From Variovorax sp. SG517 (lineage in GTDB: Bacteria; Pseudomonadota; Gammaproteobacteria; Burkholderiales; Burkholderiaceae_C): 64,000 bases of DNA. Both the position numbers and the translations under genes were made by a program. Below, piece by piece: positions 41,052 through 49,507 of this stretch; within the stretch, counting starts at the first letter, position 1; every line of letters begins with the position of its first letter. The stretch is from positions 372,001 to 436,000 of the forward strand of contig NZ_JABMJG010000006.1 of NCBI RefSeq assembly GCF_013376045.1, read 5' to 3'. The notes beneath the pieces are model-generated. The model worked only from the letters and a program-made list of their open reading frames with translations, was not told the origin of the DNA and ran no database searches.

Positions 41052-42083
41052 ATGGCGGAGAAAGACCAGGACCCAACGCCCAAGCGGCTGCGCGACGCGC
41101 GCAAGCGCGGCGAGGTGGTGTTCAGCAGCGACGTGGCATCGACCGTCGTGTTCGCCGTGGTCGTGGTCTGCATGTGGCTCGGGGGCGGTGCGCTTTACAG
41201 CCTGCTGCGCGAACTCTGGCTGCATGCCACCAGCACCAGCCTGCTGACGCAGCCCGACGACCGCTTCGCCGAACTGCTGCTGCACACGGGAGAGGCACTC
41301 GCGTGGGGCACGCTGCCCATCATGGCCATCGCGGCCGTAGCCGGCATCGCGGGCTCGCTGGCCCAGGTGGGGGGCGTGGCGGCGTGGGAGCGGCTGAAGC
41401 CCGACGTGAACCGCATGAACCCGGCGCAGGGGCTGCAGCGCATCTTCTCCACGCGCAACCTCATCAACCTGCTGAAGATGAGCCTGAAGACGCTGCTGCT
41501 CGCGGGCCTGATGTTCGTGGTGGTGCGCGGCTTCGTCGATACCTCGCTCAAGCTGGGGTATGCCAACCCTGCAGCCATCATGACCGCTTCGGCCCACATG
41601 GTGCTGGTGACCTTCGGGTGGTCGGTCGTGATCTTCGCGCTGATGGCCGCGGTGGACTACGCGCACGAGCACTTCGAGTTCATGAAGCAGCAGCGCATGT
41701 CCATCGAGGACATCCGCCAGGAATACAAGGAAGTGGAGGGGGACCCGATCAACCAGTCGCGCCGCCGCTCCGCGCACTTCGAGGCGGTGTATGCCAGCCT
41801 GGGCGATCGTGTGCGCATGGCTTCGGCCGTGATCCATTCGGCCCGCACGGCCGTCGCATTGCAGTACCTCGGCGAGACCGACCTGCCGCGCGTGATCGCG
41901 CGCGGCGAGGGCGAAGTCGCGGCGCAGATCCGGCGCTTTGCCGGCGAGGGCCTGGTGCCGATGGAGTTCGAGCCTTCTCTGGCCGAGCGCATCTATGCGG
42001 AGGTTCCGGTGGACCAGCCGATTCCGCGTTCGCTGTATGCGCCTGTGGCCACTTTGCTGCGCTGGGCGCAGGGCCTCGGATGA
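41052..42083 (+). CDS. sctU: Type III switch protein SctU without the NPTH motif
   Basis: 343 residues. The N-terminus is canonical (MAEKDQDPTPKRLRDARKRG) with four membrane helices and the ring of cytoplasmic linker residues (QEYKEVEGDPINQSRRR). The C-terminal domain is recognisable (TAVALQYLGETDLPRVIARG, EVPVDQPIPRSLYAPVA). But where SctU/FlhB proteins carry the autocatalytic NPTH, this one reads H262-S-A-R265 (codons 41835-41846, CATTCGGCCCGC). Without the Asn nucleophile it should not self-cleave. It ends the plus arm, 14 bases from the convergent AraC gene. Confidence 0.95.
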   Translation: MAEKDQDPTPKRLRDARKRGEVVFSSDVASTVVFAVVVVCMWLGGGALYSLLRELWLHATSTSLLTQPDDRFAELLLHTGEALAWGTLPIMAIAAVAGIAGSLAQVGGVAAWERLKPDVNRMNPAQGLQRIFSTRNLINLLKMSLKTLLLAGLMFVVVRGFVDTSLKLGYANPAAIMTASAHMVLVTFGWSVVIFALMAAVDYAHEHFEFMKQQRMSIEDIRQEYKEVEGDPINQSRRRSAHFEAVYASLGDRVRMASAVIHSARTAVALQYLGETDLPRVIARGEGEVAAQIRRFAGEGLVPMEFEPSLAERIYAEVPVDQPIPRSLYAPVATLLRWAQGLG

Positions 42084-42097
42084 CACCGGGTCGCGAG

Positions 42098-42997
42098 CTA
42101 TCCGGCGATGCCGTTCCTGGCCGAGGGTGGCTGCAGCGCGTCGAGCGCGGCGAGCCTGCGGTAGTCGCCCGGCAGCACGGCGTAGGTGCTCATGAAGGTC
42201 TTGTGCAGATGACTCTGGTCGGTGAAGCCCGCCGCATGCGCCGCGTAGGTGACATGGGCGCCGCCGGCGATGAGGTCGCGCGCGTACTCGATGCGGTGGC
42301 CCACCAGCATCTCGTGCGGCGTGAAGCCCCAGGCCGCGCTGAAGCGCCGCTGCACGTGCACGGGGTGCCAGCCGACCGCATCGGCCAGGCTGTCGAGGGT
42401 CATGCGTTGATGGAAGCCCGACGCGATCAGGGCATAGAGCCGGTTCAGGCGTTCGTCGCCGCTGTCGGGGAATGGTCGTTCCGCGTCGAGGGAGTCGTTC
42501 TCCGTGGGCGAGGGAGCGGGGAGCCACTGCGCGAGGCGCCGGCGCAGCAGTGCGCGGCCGGCCGCGATGTCCTCGGGGTCGCCGGTGCTCGTGGGAACGA
42601 AAAGCAGGCGGTGGCATTCGAGAAATTCGAGCGCGGCGGCGGCGTCGATGAACACCGAGACACCCGCATCGTTCTCCACGCGCGCGAGCGGCGGCGCATC
42701 GTCCGCGGGGCTGATGCAGCGTGCCACGGCAAGGCTGCAGAAGAGGGCGTCTTCGCGCCAGGCATGCGAGCACGCCTGCACGGAGTGCCAGACATGCGGC
42801 GCGATCCGGAACAGTGCGCCCGGCGGCACCACGGTGACGCGCGTGCCGCTGCGCACCTGGAGCTCGGTGTCGGCCACCGCGAGCGTGAAACCCACGTGCC
42901 GGTGCGGCCGGACTTCGCGATGGCGAAACCGGTTGATCGTGAATTGAAGACCAGCGAGATCCGCGTCTCGCCAGTATTGGGAGGCAGGCAGTGCCAT
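42098..42997 (-). CDS. AraC-family transcription regulator (copy 2)
   Basis: 299 residues from ATG 42997, chosen because MALPASQYWRDADLAGLQF aligns with the start of copy 1 at 16935; an upstream ATG (43069) would add 24 unrelated residues. It has a cupin-like N-terminus (RHREVRPHRHVGFTLAVAD) and two C-terminal HTH units (MTLDSLADAVGWHPVHVQRR; HVTYAAHAAGFTDQSHLHKT). Convergent with sctU. A natural candidate for control of the type III arms, in the manner of the AraC-type HrpB/HrpX, though it is shorter and senses through a cupin. Confidence 0.92.
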   Translation of the reverse strand: MALPASQYWRDADLAGLQFTINRFRHREVRPHRHVGFTLAVADTELQVRSGTRVTVVPPGALFRIAPHVWHSVQACSHAWREDALFCSLAVARCISPADDAPPLARVENDAGVSVFIDAAAALEFLECHRLLFVPTSTGDPEDIAAGRALLRRRLAQWLPAPSPTENDSLDAERPFPDSGDERLNRLYALIASGFHQRMTLDSLADAVGWHPVHVQRRFSAAWGFTPHEMLVGHRIEYARDLIAGGAHVTYAAHAAGFTDQSHLHKTFMSTYAVLPGDYRRLAALDALQPPSARNGIAG

Positions 42998-43262
42998 GGA
43001 GGACCGGGGTGTGTGCGGAGGTCGGGCGTTTGCCTCGCGCGATGTGCAGCATGCCAGCGCCGCCGGCATCTGTGAAGCCTCCGCCGGACAAGGACCCGTG
43101 CAGACTACGCCTTGTTCAAGCGAAGGTACTCAATTGGATGCGTGGGGTTTTGGCAAATGCGCCGGAAGCTAAAAATTTACAAGGCGATGACAAGGCCCTT
43201 GCGGTACTTTGGCCCAAGTCCGTCGTCCTCTCCGGCATGGCGGTACATCCATCAGGCCTTCC

Positions 43263-44201
43263 ATGATTCTGTCCACCTTGTTTCATCGTGCCTCGCCTGC
43301 GTCGGCGTCCGAGGCGCAGGGTTTCGATCCGGTGTCGCGGTCGCAAGCGGAGCAGCAACCCGCCAATCCGGTTCCGCAGTTCTATGACGAAGAACATCTG
43401 TACCTGCCGCGAAGTGCGCCGCCCCATGCCGGCGGCGTGCCGGCCATAGTCGGCGAGCTGCTGGATGCGCCCAGCAATGAAGCCCGCACGGCATTGGTGC
43501 GCAGCATGCTCCACGCGCTCGATTTCGATTGGCTGGGCTACGGCACGGTGGCGTACATGCGGGGCCACTGGTGGCCGCTGAGCTTCTTCACCGCCTACGC
43601 GAACCCCGAATGGACGAAACGCTACTTCGCGCACAACCATTGCGGCGTCGACCTCAGGCAGCAGGGTGTGCCCGCGTCGAGCCTTCCGCTGGCTTGGGAC
43701 GTGGCCCAGCTCGAGGCCCTGGCGGCGGAGACGTCGGACGAGCTGAGCGAAGAGCGGCAGCGGTTTCTCGACGACCTGTATGCCAGCGGCATCCGCAGCG
43801 GGCTGCTGTTTCGCCTGGCATCTCCCACGCACGTGAACCAGCACACGGTGATCAGCCTGCTGTCGCGCAGGCCAGGAAGCGACTGGATCAGCGACAGCGT
43901 GATCGGGCAGGGGCTGATACTGGGACTGGGCGTGCACGAGTACGTGTCGCGCCACACGCGCATCGTCGGTGCGCCGGGCGCGGGCCGCATCGAGATCTCG
44001 GCCACGCAGCAGGACATCCTCCAGCATCTGCTGCAGGGGCGCAGCGACAAGGAAATCGCCAACCGGTTGGACCTTTCGTCCCATACGGTGGACTACCACA
44101 TGCGGCAGCTGCGGCGCCGCTTTGCAGCGCGCAACCGGGTGCAGCTGGTCAATGCCGTGCAGCAGGGCGACAGCGATTTCGGGGTGCTCGGAGAGAGTTG
44201 A
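43263..44201 (+). CDS. LuxR-family regulator with autoinducer-binding domain
   Basis: 312 residues from ATG 43263. The middle (~70-220) is an autoinducer-binding-type domain: FDWLGYGTVAYM and PEWTKRYFAHNHCGVD keep the Trp, Tyr and Asp that contact N-acyl-homoserine lactones, though the usual Pro after the Asp is Leu. The C-terminal HTH is typical (LQGRSDKEIANRLDLSSHTVDYHMRQLRRRF). No luxI-type synthase is in the window, so it is a LuxR solo. It is next to the type III locus and may link it to quorum or plant signals. Confidence 0.92.
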   Translation: MILSTLFHRASPASASEAQGFDPVSRSQAEQQPANPVPQFYDEEHLYLPRSAPPHAGGVPAIVGELLDAPSNEARTALVRSMLHALDFDWLGYGTVAYMRGHWWPLSFFTAYANPEWTKRYFAHNHCGVDLRQQGVPASSLPLAWDVAQLEALAAETSDELSEERQRFLDDLYASGIRSGLLFRLASPTHVNQHTVISLLSRRPGSDWISDSVIGQGLILGLGVHEYVSRHTRIVGAPGAGRIEISATQQDILQHLLQGRSDKEIANRLDLSSHTVDYHMRQLRRRFAARNRVQLVNAVQQGDSDFGVLGES

Positions 44202-44207
44202 TGCCGC

Positions 44208-44693
44208 GTGATCCACGAGCTGATCGAGTTCGCACACGGCCGCGGCATGGCCCTGAGCCTTATTGAAACCATGCCCTTGGGCCAGACCGGCTGCGATCGC
44301 ACGGAACAGTTCCTGGGCCTGGACGCGTTGCGCCGCGAGATCAGCAGGCGCTGGACTCTCAGCGACCTGACGGACCGCAGCGGAGGCCCTGCGCGCTACG
44401 CAAGGGTCGAGCAAACAGGAGGGCTTATTGGTTTCATCACGCCGCTCACCGCGCACTTCTGCGGTGACTGCAATCGCGTCCGCGTGACGGCTGACGGCAC
44501 TCTCTATACCTGCCTCGGGCATGAGAACGGCATCGATCTCAGAAAGCTGTTGCGTAGCTCGATGAGCGAGGCGCACGTGCATGAGGCCATCGGCCATGCC
44601 GTGGAGCAAAAGCCCAAGGGACACGAATTCTCGCTTCAAGGACGCGTCTTGCCGGTCAAGCTGGTCCGCCACATGTCCGCGACTGGCGGGTAG
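44208..44693 (+). pseudogene. moaA: C-terminal fragment of MoaA (GTP 3',8-cyclase)
   Basis: The frame reads IHELIEFAHGRGMALSLIETMPLG and then GFITPLTAHFCGDCNRVRVTADGTLYTCLG, the C-terminal Fe-S-binding half of the molybdenum-cofactor enzyme MoaA, with its C-x2-C and later Cys. The N-terminal radical-SAM half with CxxxCxxC is missing; upstream is the luxR gene. About 160 of ~330-370 residues remain, so it cannot act as MoaA. It marks a rearrangement edge beside the type III locus. Confidence 0.85.
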
Positions 44694-45147
44694 GCATGGC
44701 CTCGCCGTTCCGGGTCCCAGGATTGCCGCATGTTCAGCATCCTGCGCAAGCTACTTGAGCCTTTCTGCGTCTAGCGCTTAGCGCACGGCCAGTCGTTTGC
44801 GCATGCAGGCAAGTGCGTGGACCGCGCAGGCGCGGACCGTGAGCACGAACTCAGCTCTCGAATGTTCGCCGGCGTCCGGCTGAAAATCTCGTCTGGCAGC
44901 GCCACGCGATGAGCCAGGGCATGAGCGCTTCGCCCGCGGCGGTCAGTTTGATGGAATGCCGTACATGCCCTGCGCGCGCCCGTGCAGTCGGCTACGCGGC
45001 GTGGCACGTGACTGCATGCATCGCCCCAGCGCCTGTCTGCGTCTCGACCGAAATCAGAAGCGGCCGGAACGCGCCAATCTCCTACTTCCTCGACGCCCGG
45101 CAGCGCGCAGGCTTGGTGCATCTTTTCTTTTCGAGGCACGGAAGATC
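44694..45147. other. 454-base gap, possible HxlR-type regulator relic
   Basis: No intact gene. On the minus strand around 44975-44851 one frame reads RHSIKLTAAGEALMPWLIAW, like the C-terminal wing and helix of HxlR-type winged-helix regulators, then hits a stop at 44853-44851. The rest is without recognisable coding. The promoter for the acidic-protein/recQ pair must lie near 45050-45140. Confidence 0.35.
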
Positions 45148-45510
45148 ATGGCAACCAGCAGCATCCTCGGCGGCGAGCGCGCGCCGATCACCCCCAAGGG
45201 CACCGATGCGAAGAGCCTCGGGCCGAGCGACTCCAGCGACAGCGGGAGCGACGCATCGGGCACCAATGATGCGGCGGACGAAGGCGGACTCGAGACCCCT
45301 ACCAATGCCGACATTCTTCCGGACCGCGTAGGCGTCCTCCCGGATGCCGCGGCCGAGGTTGAGGGTTCGGTGGACGACCCGGAGGCGCTGAGCGCGCAGG
45401 ACCTGGCCGACGAGGTTGCAGTCGATTCAGAAGGCGAGGGCGAAGCGGCTGAAGGCGAAGAGGGCGAGGGGAGCGAGGAGCCTGAGGACCAAGGCAGCGG
45501 GCAGCGCTGA
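45148..45510 (+). CDS. Small acidic disordered protein
   Basis: 120 residues from ATG 45148. It starts MATSSILGGERAPITPKG, then becomes extremely acidic and low in complexity (Ser/Asp/Gly, then Glu/Gly runs in the last 40 residues). The N-terminal pattern with a LGPSDSSDSGSD stretch recurs in proteobacterial proteins often loosely labelled chemotaxis-related; no evidence here supports that label. Its stop overlaps the recQ start by one base, so the two are co-translated. Confidence 0.7.
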   Translation: MATSSILGGERAPITPKGTDAKSLGPSDSSDSGSDASGTNDAADEGGLETPTNADILPDRVGVLPDAAAEVEGSVDDPEALSAQDLADEVAVDSEGEGEAAEGEEGEGSEEPEDQGSGQR

Positions 45511-47351
45511 TGCCTTCAACCCGCTTGCCTGCCGCTGCCGGAGGGCGGCCATCCTCCAGCCAGCTGAACCGCACCCTGCGCAGCGTGTTCGGTCACACCC
45601 GTCTGCGTGCCGGCCAAGCCGAAGTCATCGAGCGGGTCATGCGGGGGCTGTCCACTCTCGCCGTGATGCCCACGGGAGCAGGAAAGTCGCTGTGCTACCA
45701 GTTGCCGGCGATGTTGCTGGAGGGGCGCACAGTAGTGGTCTCTCCACTGATCGCGCTGATGAAGGACCAGTGCGACAAGCTCAGAGCCCTGGGTATTCAG
45801 GCGATCCAGGTCAACAGCGCCCTTTCCGCAGACGAGCTCGCTTCGGCCGAGGCGGCACTGCGCGATGGCAGCGCGCGCATCGTGCTGACCACGCCCGAGC
45901 GGCTTGCCGATCACGCCTTCTTGCAGCAGCTCGCGACCCATCCCGTCGCTCTGGTGGCGGTGGACGAGGCACACTGCATCTCGCAATGGGGCCACGACTT
46001 TCGGCCGGCGTTCCTGGACATCGGCCCCGCCGTTCGGGCGCTGGGCGCCCCCACCGTGCTGGCCCTCACCGCCACGGCCGGCTCCGAGGTTGCCGCAGAC
46101 GTGATGAAACACCTCGGGATCCCGCGCAGCGGGCTGATCGACACGGGTGCCTATCGCGCCAACCTGCACTTCTCGGTGGAGCAGATGCAGCAGGAGGACG
46201 ATCGCCAGCGACGCATCGTGGAGCTGGTGCAGGAGGAGACCGGATGCGGCATCGTCTACGCAGCCACGGTGAAGGCCGCGGAGCAGGCCTTCGAGACGCT
46301 GCGCGCGCGAGGCGAGTCGGTCGCGCTCTATCACGGCAAGTTGGGAACGCGCGAGCGTGGCGAAGCCCAAGAGCGTTTCATGAGCGGTGCCACGCGGGTG
46401 ATGGTGGCGACCAATGCCTTCGGCATGGGCATCGACAAGCCGGACATCCGCTTCATCGTTCACTCACAGATGCCATCGAGTCTGCACGCTTACTACCAAG
46501 AGGCGGGGCGCGCCGGCCGCGACGGGCTGCGGGCGCGTTGTGTGCTGCTCTTCCATGCCAAGGACCGGGCGGTTCAGCAGTTTTTCCTGGCCGGAAAGTA
46601 TCCCCAGCTCGAGGACCTCGATGCGGTCTATCGGCAGTTGCTCGCCACACCGCCTGCGGGCGAGGGCTGGACCTCGGCCAGTCTCCTCGACGCAATGGAT
46701 CGCCCGCGCAGCAAGATGCAGGCCGCTGTTGCACTGCTGCGGCAGGAAAAGCTGCTGCGCATCGGCCGGCGAGGAGAGATTGCGCTTCGACAGGAGGCGG
46801 CCTCGCGCGCCGACCTGGGCACGATGCTGGACGCCTACAAGGAGCGCCGGCTGCAGGACCGGGAGACGCTCGAGCGCATGCTGTCGTACGCCCAGGCAGG
46901 TCAGTGTCGCTGGCAGATGCTGTTGGCCGATCTGGATCCTTCGGCCGAGGCGAAGCGCTGCGACACATGCGACAACTGCCGTCGTATTGCAGCCCATGAG
47001 GCCGCGATGGCGCAGCCGATCCTCATGAACACGCAGTCGACAACGGCGACTGTGGCCGTGGCTCCGAACCCTCCGGCGAAGGCGCCCGCACGGAAGCTGC
47101 GTTTCGCCGAAAGCGATCCGGTCAAGGTCAGGCGTTTTGGTGCGGGCGTCGTCGTCGCCTCGACCGAGGGGTCCATCACCGTGGCTTTCGAGGATGGCAC
47201 CCAGCGTTGCATTCATCCGGACTACGTCACTCGTCGTCGCGTGCCACGAAAGTCGGTGAGCTCCGATCCCGAGACAGAGACTGATACCGATGCCCTCTTG
47301 GCCGGCGGTGCATCGGCGCGCGGCCTGCTCAAAGCAAGCATGCCGGCCTGA
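45510..47351 (+). CDS. RecQ-family ATP-dependent DNA helicase
   Basis: 613 residues. Helicase motifs: I MPTGAGKSLCYQLP, Ia SPLIALMKDQ, II VDEAHCISQWGHDFRP, III LALTATA, V ATNAFGMGIDKPD, VI YYQEAGRAGRDG. A zinc-binding Cys set follows (CRWQ ... CDTCDNC), then a shortened winged-helix part and a C-terminal ~80-residue barrel-like tail (VRRFGAGVVVASTEGSITVA). There is no clear HRDC domain, so it is probably a second, accessory RecQ paralogue and not the housekeeping copy. 3'-5' unwinding in repair is the family role. Confidence 0.92.
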   Translation: MPSTRLPAAAGGRPSSSQLNRTLRSVFGHTRLRAGQAEVIERVMRGLSTLAVMPTGAGKSLCYQLPAMLLEGRTVVVSPLIALMKDQCDKLRALGIQAIQVNSALSADELASAEAALRDGSARIVLTTPERLADHAFLQQLATHPVALVAVDEAHCISQWGHDFRPAFLDIGPAVRALGAPTVLALTATAGSEVAADVMKHLGIPRSGLIDTGAYRANLHFSVEQMQQEDDRQRRIVELVQEETGCGIVYAATVKAAEQAFETLRARGESVALYHGKLGTRERGEAQERFMSGATRVMVATNAFGMGIDKPDIRFIVHSQMPSSLHAYYQEAGRAGRDGLRARCVLLFHAKDRAVQQFFLAGKYPQLEDLDAVYRQLLATPPAGEGWTSASLLDAMDRPRSKMQAAVALLRQEKLLRIGRRGEIALRQEAASRADLGTMLDAYKERRLQDRETLERMLSYAQAGQCRWQMLLADLDPSAEAKRCDTCDNCRRIAAHEAAMAQPILMNTQSTTATVAVAPNPPAKAPARKLRFAESDPVKVRRFGAGVVVASTEGSITVAFEDGTQRCIHPDYVTRRRVPRKSVSSDPETETDTDALLAGGASARGLLKASMPA

Positions 47352-47559
47352 GTGCCTCGGCAAGATGAACTTGCCCGGCCGAGTGACCTGGCCCGAGCGA
47401 TATGTCGCTTCGGAGCGAGGCCTCGAAAGCATGGCAACGCCGAGCTCAGTTCGGGCCTCGCCGATGCCGATCGGGTCGGACGCGGCGCCTGCCGCTCAGC
47501 AGCGAGTGAAGCATCGCAAGACCCGCCCCGCGCAGATCGCATCCACTAAGATCGGTCCG

Positions 47560-48432
47560 ATGAAGCAAGAGGGCGGGCGCGAGTCGCGCCGCAAAGTAAG
47601 CGTGGAGCGCAGCGCACCTGCGGATGCAGGTGCGCCGGCGCTGTCCGGCGAGATCGATGGACAGCTCGACGCCGCATCGCGCGGCGCGGCGGAGTCGAGC
47701 CTTTCGCGCCTGCTTGGCACGCTGGGGCTTTTCTCCACCGCCAGCCCCTCGCTCACCGTCGAAGAGATCGCCACCCGCCTCAAGGTGCCCAAGAGCACGG
47801 CCTACCGCTACATCCAGGAACTGTCGAAGGTGGGTCTGCTGGTGCGGCTGGACCGCAGCATCACGCTGGGTCCGCGCATCATCGAGCTGGACCGTTGCAT
47901 CCGCGAGTCCGACCCGGTGATCCGTGCCGCCGCGCCGCCGATGCGCGAACTGGCCGAGCAGACGGGGCTGGATGTGTTCCTGTCCAAGCTCTATGGCCAC
48001 TCCATCATCACGGTGCACACCGAGTTCAACGACCCGCTGCCGCACCTGCGCTATGGCCGCGGCAGGCCAGTGCCGGTGTCGCGCGGCGCGAGCGCGAAGG
48101 CCCTGGTGGCCTTCCTGCCGGCTGCGCGGTTGCGCAAGCTGCACCAGGAAATGGCCGGCGAGGCGGTCGACACCCCGCCATGGGATGCGTTCTACGAAGA
48201 GGCGCAGCGCATCCGCCGCGAGGGCTACTGCCGTACCTCGGGCGAACTCAACGAGGGCAAGACCGGCGTCTCCGCGCCGATCTTCGGTCGTGGGCGGCTC
48301 GTGGTCGCCAGCGTCACTGCGCTGGGCAGCGATGCGCGGCTGGCGCTTTTCGATGCAGAGGCCATCGCCGAGCTGGTCAAGCGCACCGCGCACATGATCA
48401 GCGTGCGGCTGTCGGCCGACGGGCACCTGTAG
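47560..48432 (+). CDS. IclR-family transcription regulator
   Basis: 290 residues from ATG 47560; longer in-frame starts give an unnatural Arg/Pro-rich extension. A disordered N-terminus (~50) is followed by a winged HTH (~55-115: LTVEEIATRLKVPKSTAYRYI) and the IclR effector domain (~130-285: GLDVFLSKLYGHSIITVHTE, REGYCRTSGELNEGKTGVSA). It lies convergent to the Bug gene, beside the catabolic island, and probably controls the divergent promoters near 53 kb in response to an aromatic or carboxylic acid. Confidence 0.92.
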   Translation: MKQEGGRESRRKVSVERSAPADAGAPALSGEIDGQLDAASRGAAESSLSRLLGTLGLFSTASPSLTVEEIATRLKVPKSTAYRYIQELSKVGLLVRLDRSITLGPRIIELDRCIRESDPVIRAAAPPMRELAEQTGLDVFLSKLYGHSIITVHTEFNDPLPHLRYGRGRPVPVSRGASAKALVAFLPAARLRKLHQEMAGEAVDTPPWDAFYEEAQRIRREGYCRTSGELNEGKTGVSAPIFGRGRLVVASVTALGSDARLALFDAEAIAELVKRTAHMISVRLSADGHL

Positions 48433-48463
48433 ACACCCCAGTCGACCCGGCAGGCTGGCCACT

Positions 48464-49468
48464 TCAGAAGACGATGTTGGCCTTCTTGACGATGGGCGCA
48501 GCCGCGGCCAGCGAGCGGCGCCAGGTCTCCAATGCCTGTGCGGGCGTGCTCACCACGGGTTCGAGGCCCAGCGCCACCATGCGCGACTGCACCTCGGCAT
48601 CGCCCGCGATGGACTGCAGCGCAGTCGCCAGTCTGGCGACGACCGGGGCCGGCGTACCCGCGGGAGCGAACACCGCGAACCAGCCGGCGTTGCCCATGTC
48701 GCGCACGCCCAGTTCCTCGAAGGTGGGCACCGCCGGCAGCGAACTCACGCGGCGCAGGCCGGTCACCGCCAGCGGGCGCACCGAGCCGGCCGTCACCATG
48801 GCCTCGACGGCGGCGACGGTGAGGAACACCGCATCCACCTGGCCGCCCATCAGGTCGGTGATGGCGGGCGACGAACCCTTGTAGGGCACGTGCAGCAGCT
48901 CGACGCCGGCCGACCCGGCCAGCACCTCGCCCATCACATGGGCCGAGGAACCCGCCCCGAAGCTGCCGTAGCTGAGCTTGCCGGCCTTGGCCTGTTGCAG
49001 GAAGGCGCGCAGGTCCTTCGCGGGGCTGTCGGCGCGCACGGCCAGCACCAGCGGCGCGTTGGCCATCACGCTGACGATGGTGAAGGCCTCCTGCATGCTC
49101 TTGCCGGGCGCCACCTGTTGCTTCGAGGCGAGCGCGGCGATCACGTGCGTGGAGTTGCTGCCGAACATCAGCATGTGGCCGTCGGCCGGCGGCTGCAGCA
49201 CGGTGCGCGCGGCGATCAGGCCGTTGGCGCCGGGCTTGTTGTCGATCACGACCGTGCCGCCCAGCGCGGCCTGCAGCTTCTGGCCGATGAGGCGGGCCAC
49301 AGTGTCGGTGCCACCGCCAGCGGCGAAGGGCACCACGAGGTTGATCGACCGTTCCGGCCAGGTCGCCGCTCGCGCCAGGCCGCTGCCGCAGGCGGCCAGG
49401 GCGGCGAGTGCGCCGAGGGCCTTGCGGCGATGGACGAGAAGTTCGCGATGGAACGGGGCTGAAGTCAT
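48464..49468 (-). CDS. Bug-type tripartite tricarboxylate binding protein (1)
   Basis: 334 residues. The Sec/Tat-like signal with a twin-Arg HRRKALGALAALAACGSGLARA is followed by WPERSINLVVPFAAGGGTDTVARLIGQKL, the Bug (TctC) family entry motif for carboxylate ligand binding. The further family pattern is LLHVPYKGSSPAITDLMGGQV. Periplasmic. It is the last gene of a five-gene minus-strand operon with no TctA/TctB membrane gene, so it must borrow one or act as a sensor. Confidence 0.93.
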   Translation of the reverse strand: MTSAPFHRELLVHRRKALGALAALAACGSGLARAATWPERSINLVVPFAAGGGTDTVARLIGQKLQAALGGTVVIDNKPGANGLIAARTVLQPPADGHMLMFGSNSTHVIAALASKQQVAPGKSMQEAFTIVSVMANAPLVLAVRADSPAKDLRAFLQQAKAGKLSYGSFGAGSSAHVMGEVLAGSAGVELLHVPYKGSSPAITDLMGGQVDAVFLTVAAVEAMVTAGSVRPLAVTGLRRVSSLPAVPTFEELGVRDMGNAGWFAVFAPAGTPAPVVARLATALQSIAGDAEVQSRMVALGLEPVVSTPAQALETWRRSLAAAAPIVKKANIVF

Positions 49469-49507
49469 GGTGTGGCGGGAAAACTGGGAGAAGAAGAGGG
49501 CTGCGCG

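Noticed and set aside
42998..43262. lux-type box in front of the LuxR gene
   Set aside because: No 20-base inverted repeat of the expected form was found by eye in the 265-base gap.
44208..44693. Functional short MoaA-like protein
   Set aside because: Without the radical-SAM CxxxCxxC half it cannot catalyse the known reaction, and no separate N-terminal gene is nearby.
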